The notes below the pieces were generated by a model. The model saw only the letters and a list, made by a program, of their open reading frames with translations. It had not been told where the DNA came from and searched no databases. This document shows, piece by piece, positions 1 through 6,728 of a stretch of 27,555 nucleotides of DNA. This DNA comes from Bacillota bacterium. Lineage in GTDB: Bacteria > Bacillota > Clostridia > Lachnospirales > Lachnospiraceae. The stretch is taken from NCBI GenBank assembly GCA_023409535.1, contig JAEYGZ010000022.1, positions 1 to 27,555 on the forward strand, written 5' to 3'. The position numbers were made by a program, and so were the translations under genes. Position 1 is the stretch's first letter. Each line of letters starts with the position of its first letter.

Positions 1-178
1 ATGCGTTACGCTTAGAATATGCGTTACGCTTAGAATATGCGTTACGCTTAGAATATGCGTTACGCTTAGAATATGCGTTACGCTTAGAATATGCGTTACG
101 CTTAGAATATGCGTTACGCTTAGAGTATGCGTTACGCAAAGAACATGCGGTGCATGGAACATACGTTGCGCTCAGAGC
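1..178. repeat. 18-bp tandem minisatellite
   Basis: Seven consecutive 18-bp units of the form ATGCGTTACGCTTAGAAT start at base 1 (the seventh has one change). They are followed by progressively degenerate units at about 127-144, 145-160 and 161-178. Each unit contains the odd palindrome GCGT-T-ACGC. The array runs up to the ribosome binding site of the Lrp-type gene. In the frame of that gene it is open and would encode repeated ALRLEY hexapeptides. The left extent is unknown because the window begins inside the array. Confidence 0.95.
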
Positions 179-200
179 ATGCGCAGGAACGGAGACTTAT

Positions 201-683
201 ATGAAAGAGAAGATTTTATCGGCGATAGATAAAAACAGCAAGATTTCGGTTGAGGATTTGGCAATCATGATAGGGGCTGAGCAGGAAGAGGTTGCGGCAG
301 CAATTAAAGAGATGGAGGAGGATGCCATCATCTGCGGCTATCCGACACTGATTAACTGGGAGAAGGTGCAATGTGAGAGAGTGACTGCGTTAATTGAGGT
401 TAAAGTAACACCTCAGCGCGGTTTGGGTTTTGATAAAATAGCAGAACGTATTTATCAGTTTGATGAGGTACAATCAGTATATTTGATGTCCGGTGGTTTT
501 GATTTGACGGTTATTCTTGAGGGAAGAACCATGCGTGAGGTCGCCAATTTTGTATCGGATAAGCTTGCCCCCATGGAAGCTGTATTAAGTACTGCGACTC
601 ATTTTGTATTGAAAAAGTACAAAGAGCACGGATTGCCCCTGGTTCAAACCCAACATGATGAAAGGATGCTGATTACACCTTGA
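201..683 (+). CDS. Lrp/AsnC-family transcriptional regulator
   Basis: A 160-aa protein with an N-terminal winged-helix DNA-binding region (about residues 1-50, starting MKEKILSAIDKNSKISVEDL) and a C-terminal RAM/ligand-sensing domain (about 60-145, including the VYLMSGGFDLTVILEG segment). This is the size and architecture of Lrp/AsnC proteins, which sense amino acids and control neighbouring metabolic genes. The ATG at 201 is chosen because a GGAACGGAG ribosome binding site lies just upstream. A longer frame from GTG at 150, continuing back through the tandem repeat, is open but lacks a ribosome binding site. The TGA stop overlaps the TTG start of the downstream aminotransferase, so the pair is probably translationally coupled and the regulator may act on amino-acid turnover. 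The ligand cannot be told from sequence. Confidence 0.88.
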   Translation: MKEKILSAIDKNSKISVEDLAIMIGAEQEEVAAAIKEMEEDAIICGYPTLINWEKVQCERVTALIEVKVTPQRGLGFDKIAERIYQFDEVQSVYLMSGGFDLTVILEGRTMREVANFVSDKLAPMEAVLSTATHFVLKKYKEHGLPLVQTQHDERMLITP

Positions 684-1849
684 GAAACCCATTATCAAAA
701 ACAGTAGTAGACATTCAGCCTTCCGGTATCCGGAAGTTCTTTGATATTGTAAGCGAGATGAAGGATGCCATCTCTTTGGGTGTGGGAGAGCCTGACTTTG
801 ACACACCCTGGCATATCCGTGAGGAAGGGATCTATTCCCTGGAGAAAGGAAGAACCTTTTATACCTCCAATGCAGGATTAAAGGAGTTAAAATTCGAGAT
901 TTGTAATTACTTATCCAGAAGATTCGGATTACATTATGACTATAATAAGGAAACCATGGTAACTGTCGGCGGAAGCGAGGCAATCGATATTGCTCTTCGC
1001 GCTATGCTTGAACCGGGAGACGAGGTATTAATTCCGCAGCCCTGCTATGTTTCCTACCATCCCTGTGCCATTCTTGCCGGCGGTGTTCCCGTGGTGATTG
1101 AACTGAAGGGAGAAAATGATTTCAAGCTTACAAGGGAGCAGCTTCTTGCGTCTGTTACAGAGAAGACAAAAGTTCTGATTCTTGCTTATCCCAATAATCC
1201 TACGGGTGCCGTTATGGACCATGAGGATCTCAGTAAAATCGTGGATGTGATCATAGAGAAGGATTTGATTGTCATCTCTGATGAAATTTACTCCGAGCTG
1301 ACCTATGACGGTAACCATACATCCATCGCATCCTTTCCCGGTATGAAGGAAAGAACGGTTGTCATAAACGGCTTCTCCAAATCCTATGCAATGACCGGCT
1401 GGCGGCTGGGTTATGCAGTTGGACCGGCTATCATCTTAGAGCAAATGATAAAGATTCATCAGTTTGCAATTATGTGTGCACCCACCACCAGCCAGTATGC
1501 CGGTATTGAGGCATTGAAGAATGGCGATTCTGATGTTGAGATGATGAGGGATGCATATGACAAGAGACGCCGTTATTTAGTTCATTCCCTTCGCAAGATG
1601 GGACTTACCTGCTTTGAACCCTTTGGTGCATTTTACGTATTTCCCTGCATCAAGGACCTGGGGATGACCTCGGAGGAATTCGCAACGAGATTGTTACAGG
1701 AGGAAAAGGTCGCTGTTGTTCCCGGAACTGCATTTGGGGATTGCGGTGAGGGGTATCTTCGAATTTCCTATGCATATTCCATTGAAAACCTTAAAATCGC
1801 GCTGGAACGAATGGAGAGATTCGTAGAAAAATACAGAAAAATGAAATAA
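680..1849 (+). CDS. PLP-dependent class I/II aminotransferase
   Basis: A 389-aa fold-type I aminotransferase of the AspB/PatA-like group. Visible motifs are NNPTG (172-176), SDEIYSEL (200-207, the Asp that contacts the PLP ring nitrogen), the Schiff-base lysine K234 in GFSKSYAMTGWRLGY, and the substrate-carboxylate arginine R361 in YLRISYA. It should move an amino group between an amino acid and a 2-oxo acid; the substrate (aspartate, aromatic or N-acetyl-diaminopimelate) is not resolved. The start is a TTG whose last two bases are shared with the TGA stop of the Lrp-type gene. An AAAGGA at 661-666 may serve as ribosome binding site, but spacing is long, so coupling is likely. A hairpin terminator follows directly. 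Confidence 0.9.
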   Translation: MRNPLSKTVVDIQPSGIRKFFDIVSEMKDAISLGVGEPDFDTPWHIREEGIYSLEKGRTFYTSNAGLKELKFEICNYLSRRFGLHYDYNKETMVTVGGSEAIDIALRAMLEPGDEVLIPQPCYVSYHPCAILAGGVPVVIELKGENDFKLTREQLLASVTEKTKVLILAYPNNPTGAVMDHEDLSKIVDVIIEKDLIVISDEIYSELTYDGNHTSIASFPGMKERTVVINGFSKSYAMTGWRLGYAVGPAIILEQMIKIHQFAIMCAPTTSQYAGIEALKNGDSDVEMMRDAYDKRRRYLVHSLRKMGLTCFEPFGAFYVFPCIKDLGMTSEEFATRLLQEEKVAVVPGTAFGDCGEGYLRISYAYSIENLKIALERMERFVEKYRKMK

Positions 1850-1850
1850 T

Positions 1851-1882
1851 TAGTAGAAATAGTTGCTATTCTACTATTTTTT
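1851..1882 (+). terminator. Rho-independent terminator after the aminotransferase
   Basis: The segment TAGTAGAAATAG-TTG-CTATTCTACTA forms an 11-bp stem with one bulged base, directly followed by six T residues. It begins just after the aminotransferase stop codon and ends the Lrp-aminotransferase unit. Confidence 0.85.
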
Positions 1883-1921
1883 ATGATAGAATGCGAATAT
1901 ATATACATAGGAGGTGAGGGG

Positions 1922-2392
1922 ATGGCCAATGTTAATGCAGATCATATTAACCCGTTTTTATTGGCATCAACTAAAATACTAAAAGAAATGTGCTTCGTAG
2001 AAGCAAGGATAGGAAAACCGTTTATTAAGAATCCCGCTTTTTTTGATAATACATTAATAATAATCATCGGATTTACAGGTGAGATGCGGGGGCAGGCGAT
2101 GATAGCATTTGATAATGAGGTTGCCTGTGATATTGCATCTAAGATGTGTATGATGCCGATAAGTGTGATGGATGATCTGGCGAAAAGTGCTATTTGTGAA
2201 CTTGGCAACATGATAATGGGAAACACAGCCACGATATTTTCAACAAAGGGAATTGCAATTGATATCACTCCGCCTACCGTAGGAAATGGAACAGTGACTT
2301 TCAGTGCAACCTTTGCACATAATATATGTGTACCGCTGGAATATGATAACGGCAAGAAAATAGAGATACATATTGCAATAAAAGGTGATTGA
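1922..2392 (+). CDS. cheX: CheX-like CheY-P phosphatase
   Basis: A 156-aa protein of the CheC/CheX/FliY phosphatase family, which dephosphorylates CheY-P in chemotaxis. The diagnostic motif is seen as ICELGNMIMGN, with the catalytic pair E93 and N96 in E-x2-N spacing. A single motif and the length of about 155 aa fit CheX rather than CheC, which usually carries two motifs. The start at 1922 is set by a strong AGGAGGT at 1909-1915 with 6-base spacing; an upstream in-frame ATG at 1883 lies in the preceding terminator and has no ribosome binding site. The gene stands alone between two terminators, without other chemotaxis genes in view. Confidence 0.85.
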   Translation: MANVNADHINPFLLASTKILKEMCFVEARIGKPFIKNPAFFDNTLIIIIGFTGEMRGQAMIAFDNEVACDIASKMCMMPISVMDDLAKSAICELGNMIMGNTATIFSTKGIAIDITPPTVGNGTVTFSATFAHNICVPLEYDNGKKIEIHIAIKGD

Positions 2393-2406
2393 ATCACCTT
2401 TTTTCT
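2381..2406 (+). terminator. Rho-independent terminator of cheX
   Basis: AAAGGTGA-TTGAA-TCACCTTT forms an 8-bp stem followed by TTTTC. The stem overlaps the cheX stop codon. Confidence 0.85.
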
Positions 2407-2436
2407 TTCGTATACATAAATTGGGGAATATGACAG

Positions 2437-2474
2437 GATTAGTATGTATGAATATATATTCACACATACTAATC
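2437..2474. repeat. 38-bp near-perfect palindrome between cheX and trmL
   Basis: The arms GATTAGTATGTATGAATAT and ATATTCACACATACTAATC are inverted copies with a single mismatch, giving a long AT-rich palindrome. It lies after the cheX terminator and about 65 bases before trmL. There is no T-run on either side, so it is not a classic terminator. It could be an operator or an extruding hairpin. Confidence 0.75.
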
Positions 2475-2538
2475 TTTCAAACTTTAAAGATTTATGATAC
2501 ACGAAGCGAATATGTTTAATATATAAATGGAGAATGAT

Positions 2539-3045
2539 ATGAACATTGTTTTATTAGAACCTGAGATACCCGCTAATACGGGGAATATCGGCAGGACCTG
2601 CGTAGCGACCGGAACCCGTCTGCATCTGATTAAGCCCTTGGGTTTTCGTCTGGATGAGAAGGAGATTAGGCGAGCGGGACTTGATTACTGGAAGGACCTT
2701 GATATCACAGTCTATGAAAATTATGAGGAGTTCCTGAATAAGAATCCCGGAGCAAAGGTCTATATGGCTACCACAAAATCACAGCAAGCCTATACCCATG
2801 TGGCTTACGAACCGGACTGCTTTCTTATGTTCGGGAAGGAAAGCGCCGGAATACCGGAGGAGCTTCTTCTGTCGAACAGGGAGAATACCATGCGCATCCC
2901 GATGATAGGGGAGATCCGCTCCTTAAACCTTGCGAATTCTGTGGCAATCGTATTGTATGAAGCACTCAGGCAGAACAACTTTGAGGGTATGCGTCTGGAA
3001 GGACAGCTGCACCATCACAGGTGGGAGGACAACCAGCGGTCTTGA
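2539..3045 (+). CDS. trmL: tRNA (cytidine(34)-2'-O)-methyltransferase TrmL
   Basis: A 168-aa SPOUT-class (SpoU/TrmH) methyltransferase that 2'-O-methylates the wobble base of certain leucine tRNAs using S-adenosylmethionine. The TrmL pattern is clear: MNIVLLEPEIPANTGNIGRT at the N-terminus (motif 1, N-x-G-N-I-G-R), MFGKESAGIPEELL (motif 2), and MRIPMIGEIRSLNLANSVAI (motif 3, the knotted SAM-binding loop). Length matches the minimal TrmL family. The ATG at 2539 is preferred over 2527 because GGAG at 2529-2532 is correctly spaced for it and lies within the longer alternative. Its 3' end overlaps by 31 bases the 3' end of the convergent nucleotidase gene. Confidence 0.93.
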   Translation: MNIVLLEPEIPANTGNIGRTCVATGTRLHLIKPLGFRLDEKEIRRAGLDYWKDLDITVYENYEEFLNKNPGAKVYMATTKSQQAYTHVAYEPDCFLMFGKESAGIPEELLLSNRENTMRIPMIGEIRSLNLANSVAIVLYEALRQNNFEGMRLEGQLHHHRWEDNQRS

Positions 3046-4397
3046 AAGGCGTTTTTAACGAATTCCTTTCTTGAGAGGTAGTCATTTAAGGTATCCCGTA
3101 TAAACTCTTTGTGAAAGGTGACATTTTTATCACTGCTGAGGGTTGGATAGCCGGTACCCCGCTGAAGATAATCAGAGGATGCGACGGTATACCATCTGTC
3201 GGGAATTAGTTTTGCTCCGTTGATATAGACATTGGACACAGTTCGTCCCTCCAGCTCAATCAGTGCATTGGATACATGAAGCCGGCCCACGTATTTTCCG
3301 CGAAAGCCGGGACCTTTGCCGTCGGCGTAGCAGACATCCGTATCAAGGGAGCATTGGAGCGCCTCAAGAATTGCACTGCCCTGAAGCTCATACCGGGTGG
3401 AATTTAATGGGGAGGGAGCCAGTTCAATTAACTTCTTCCGGGATACCGGACCTTTGCGTATGCCTCCGTTCAGGATACCGCTATTAATCAAGCCAAGCTC
3501 ACAGCCAAGTACATCCCTAAGAGCATCCGCAAGGAAATTGGTCATAGGATTCTCTTCCGTAATATCATGCCACAGGTCCCTGTCGATCTCATAAAGAGGT
3601 TCGCCTAAGACCTCGATGGCTTTTTCTTTATTCTCCTTCAGAAGCTGCAATATACCGTCATCCGGCTTACAACAGCTGACATCGATGGTTTCCCCGGACA
3701 GGAGGGTAACCTTTTGCTGCTCTGCTTCAAGGGTTAAAGAACCTAAGTACTCCCCATTGCTGCCTGCAGTCAGGATAATCGTATTATGAACGGTTATGGG
3801 CTCCTGCAGCAGGAGGTGGAAATGCCCGCCGATAATAATATGTATATCTTCAAGCTTTTGTGCGATTTCCTGGTCATAATCCATACCAAGGTGGGAGAGC
3901 AGGATGCAAAGATCATAATTACCGCGGTTCATTTCAAGCTCCCCGGTTATGGCCTCCATGTAATTTCTTATGGTATATCCGCCTAATTCATTAAACGGTC
4001 CAAGATCGGGGGAAACACCTATAATTAATATCCGCAGCCCCTGCTTGTTCAGAAGGACACTCTTTTTAACCTCTTGCACCGGCTGATCGTCGAGATGATA
4101 CACGTTACTGCTGATCATGGGAACCTTACTGACTGACGCCATATAGCTTGTGATATCAATTCCGCAAAACAGCTCGTTATTGCCGATGGTGTATGCATCA
4201 TAGCCGGAATATTCCAGCAGTTCCAGGGCGGTTTTCCCCTTCGTTCCATGCAGCTCCATTCGCTTGAAATCTGCAAAGTCCCCGGCATCCAAAACTAAGG
4301 TATGATCATCCTTTAGCTCTTTTATTTTTGTAACAGCCTTTGCAAAGTTCTCAAAATTACTGTGTACATCGTTGGTGTGCAGGATTTGTAATCTCAT
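3015..4397 (-). CDS. 5'-nucleotidase/2',3'-cyclic phosphodiesterase family metallophosphatase (cytoplasmic)
   Basis: A 460-aa protein with an N-terminal calcineurin-like metallophosphatase domain (about 1-220) and a C-terminal 5'-nucleotidase domain (about 250-440). Metal-binding motifs seen are HTNDVHS (D10, H12), LDAGDF (37-41), IGNNE (71-75), LLSHLG and IIGGHFH. The family motif GNHE reads GNNE here, so the usual catalytic His is Asn. No signal peptide or anchor is present, unlike secreted UshA-type enzymes, so it should act in the cytoplasm like the YunD-type subgroup. The ATG at 4397 follows GGAG with 5-base spacing; an in-frame ATG 21 bases upstream has no ribosome binding site. It is the last gene of the minus-strand run after the histidine kinase (59-base gap), and overlaps trmL tail to tail. 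Confidence 0.87.
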   Translation of the reverse strand: MRLQILHTNDVHSNFENFAKAVTKIKELKDDHTLVLDAGDFADFKRMELHGTKGKTALELLEYSGYDAYTIGNNELFCGIDITSYMASVSKVPMISSNVYHLDDQPVQEVKKSVLLNKQGLRILIIGVSPDLGPFNELGGYTIRNYMEAITGELEMNRGNYDLCILLSHLGMDYDQEIAQKLEDIHIIIGGHFHLLLQEPITVHNTIILTAGSNGEYLGSLTLEAEQQKVTLLSGETIDVSCCKPDDGILQLLKENKEKAIEVLGEPLYEIDRDLWHDITEENPMTNFLADALRDVLGCELGLINSGILNGGIRKGPVSRKKLIELAPSPLNSTRYELQGSAILEALQCSLDTDVCYADGKGPGFRGKYVGRLHVSNALIELEGRTVSNVYINGAKLIPDRWYTVASSDYLQRGTGYPTLSSDKNVTFHKEFIRDTLNDYLSRKEFVKNAFQDRWLSSHL

Positions 4398-4456
4398 GAT
4401 ATCTCCGTTTCTGTGCATAAAGTTCTGCCAGCCCCGTAAGCCAGGCGGGTTTTACG

Positions 4457-5866
4457 CTATTCACCGGCTTTTGTTAAGGAGAAGATAAATTCCGTTCCTA
4501 CCCCTTCGGTACTGATTACATTGATATTCTCATTATGTGCCTGAATAATTTCCCTGGTGATGGATAAGCCAAGTCCGGTGCCTTTCTTGTCCTTACCCCG
4601 GGAGACATCGGTCTTGTAGAAACGTTCCCAGATTTTCTTGATGGAGTCCTTGGGGATCCCAATTCCATAATCCTTGACAGATACGAACACCTTCTCTCCC
4701 TTTTCCTCTGTACTTACCCTGATCTTGGAATTGGCATGACTGAACTTGATGGCATTATCAATCAGGTTATAGAGCACCTGTTGAATCTTACCCATATCGG
4801 CTTCAACAAGGGTCTGCTTGGAGGAGAATACAAGATTAAGCATAATCTTTTTATCCCGGCAGGAGCCTTCGAAGGATTCCGCCGTACGCTTAATAATGTT
4901 ATTAATATCAAAGGTGGTGATATCAAGGAAGGTACCGTTGTTGTCAAAGCTGTTAAGCTCCAGAAGTCCGGAGGTCAGCTTGGTTAACCGGTCTGTTTCA
5001 AACAAGATGATATTTAAATATTTATCCTGCATCTCATGAGGGATGGTTCCGTCCAGAATAGCAGCGGCATAGCCTTTGATAGAGGTCAGGGGTGAACGAA
5101 AATCATGGGAGATATTTGCGACAAATTTCTTCTGATAATCATCCAGTTTACTCAGTTCTCCTGCCATATAGCTTAACGCTATCCCCAGGTCCTGATATTC
5201 GCTGAGACCTTTCAAGATAAGGGCATAGTTGTAATTACCGGAGGAATATTCCTTGGCGGCCTTCATTAAATTCCGAAGAGGAATTGCTGCAATATAGTAA
5301 ATGTAGAGGAATAAAATGAATAGCATCGGCAGAAATACCAAAAAACAGATATTGATTACATCAAGATAGATGTTGGTCTGGTCGACGATTCCCTTTTGTG
5401 TGGTATGAAGAATAATATAGCCTCTCACTTTGTAATTATAGATGATGGGGTGCTTAAAGCTCATCACAGGTTCGGAGAATACACCCTCAATCGCCTTGTT
5501 ATTTCTGACAGTTGCGGCAAGAAGATCCGGGTCGATTTCATTTACATTCCTGCCCTCGGCATTCAGTGTGTATGCGGAATCAGCGATGATGTCACCGACC
5601 GTATTCACAATCCAGACACGAATTCCAAGGAAGGTATGAATGGATCTGAGCTGAATCTTGAGATTGTTCAGAGTCATTTTTTCATCATAGAAGTTCGACA
5701 TGTATTCCGAAGCAATGAGCTTGGCTTCATCATGCAGCTGGTTTTGCTTATCGTCCATGAAGCGGCGTTCCAACAGATTCATGCCATAGGTATTCAGCAG
5801 CAGAAATACCATGACTCCCGCCACAAGATAGCAGATGATTAGTCTTGACCACAGGCTCTTTCTCAT
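4457..5866 (-). CDS. Two-component sensor histidine kinase
   Basis: A 469-aa membrane histidine kinase. It has a transmembrane segment at about 9-28, an extracytoplasmic sensor region (about 30-165), a second transmembrane segment (about 168-194), a HAMP linker (about 195-245), and a HisKA domain with phospho-acceptor H254 in NISHDFRSPLTS. The HATPase_c domain shows the N box NLIDNAIKFS (about 366-375), G1 box KDYGIGIP (about 397-404), F box WERFYK and G2 box GTGLGLS. It phosphorylates the response regulator encoded just upstream (76-base gap), forming a cognate pair. The start has a strong GGAGGAGGT ribosome binding site. The extracytoplasmic sensor looks like a single mixed alpha/beta (PAS-like) domain; the signal is unknown. 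Confidence 0.93.
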   Translation of the reverse strand: MRKSLWSRLIICYLVAGVMVFLLLNTYGMNLLERRFMDDKQNQLHDEAKLIASEYMSNFYDEKMTLNNLKIQLRSIHTFLGIRVWIVNTVGDIIADSAYTLNAEGRNVNEIDPDLLAATVRNNKAIEGVFSEPVMSFKHPIIYNYKVRGYIILHTTQKGIVDQTNIYLDVINICFLVFLPMLFILFLYIYYIAAIPLRNLMKAAKEYSSGNYNYALILKGLSEYQDLGIALSYMAGELSKLDDYQKKFVANISHDFRSPLTSIKGYAAAILDGTIPHEMQDKYLNIILFETDRLTKLTSGLLELNSFDNNGTFLDITTFDINNIIKRTAESFEGSCRDKKIMLNLVFSSKQTLVEADMGKIQQVLYNLIDNAIKFSHANSKIRVSTEEKGEKVFVSVKDYGIGIPKDSIKKIWERFYKTDVSRGKDKKGTGLGLSITREIIQAHNENINVISTEGVGTEFIFSLTKAGE

Positions 5867-5942
5867 GGAACACCTCCTCCCTTGTACAATAGTCTTACAG
5901 GCAGCTCGCCGGTATTAATTCTTAATAATTCAATAATCAAGC

Positions 5943-6662
5943 TTACTTCTTTACAACCCTGGCCTCAAACTTATATCCGATTCCCCATACCGTCGCAAGG
6001 TTCCAGTCCTTATGATCCTTGATCTTTTCTCTGAGGCGCTTGATATGCACATCCACGGTTCTGGTATCTCCGTAATATTCATAACCCCAGATATGATCTA
6101 AGAGCTGTTCCCTGGTGAATACCTGATTCGGATTGGAGGCTAAGAAATACAATAGCTCAAGCTCCTTTGGCGGCATTTCGATGGTTTCACCCAGATATTG
6201 CACGGAATAGTTGCTGAGATTGATAATCAGATCCGGGTAGGAGACAAAATCACCGGTCTGGGCAGGCAGTTCAGCCTCCTCCTTCATCTCGGGATGGAAG
6301 CGCCGGAGTACTGCGCGAACCCGCGCCACCAGCTCCTTTGAATCAAAGGGCTTTATTACATAGTCATCGGCACCCAGTTCAAGTCCCAGAACCTTATCAA
6401 AGATCTCACCCTTAGCGGAGAGCATGATGATGGGAACGGAAGAGGATTTGCGGATAGTCCGGCAGACCTCGTAGCCGTCAATTCCCGGAAGCATCAAATC
6501 CAGAAGTACGAGATTGGGGTCATAGGAGGCAAATTGTTTAATTGCTGCCTCCCCATCGTGTACAATCAGAGTATCAAAGCATTCCTTGGTGAGGTACAGT
6601 GAGATCAGTTCCGCGATGTTAACATCATCATCTACAATCAATATTTTTTGCTTCGCTATCAT
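5943..6662 (-). CDS. OmpR/PhoB-family response regulator
   Basis: A 239-aa regulator with an N-terminal receiver domain (about 5-120) and a C-terminal winged-helix DNA-binding domain (about 135-235). The acidic pocket (D11-D13) and phospho-acceptor D55 in LVLLDLMLPG are seen, as is the conserved lysine in GADDYVIKPFD. The output domain carries MPPKELELLYFLASNPNQVF and RTVDVHIKRLREKI, typical of PhoB-like winged helices. It precedes its likely partner kinase in one transcript and follows mutS2 by 66 bases. Ribosome binding site AAAGGAG lies upstream of the ATG. The regulon is not visible. Confidence 0.94.
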   Translation of the reverse strand: MIAKQKILIVDDDVNIAELISLYLTKECFDTLIVHDGEAAIKQFASYDPNLVLLDLMLPGIDGYEVCRTIRKSSSVPIIMLSAKGEIFDKVLGLELGADDYVIKPFDSKELVARVRAVLRRFHPEMKEEAELPAQTGDFVSYPDLIINLSNYSVQYLGETIEMPPKELELLYFLASNPNQVFTREQLLDHIWGYEYYGDTRTVDVHIKRLREKIKDHKDWNLATVWGIGYKFEARVVKK

Positions 6663-6728
6663 GTGATACTCCTTTCAAATCACGGCTAAATACTATTTTT
6701 CAAATTAATCTCATAGGACAGAAAGCTA

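Noticed and set aside
1883..1921. Longer cheX start at 1883
   Set aside because: It begins next to the T-run of the previous terminator and lacks a ribosome binding site, whereas AGGAGGT fits the ATG at 1922.
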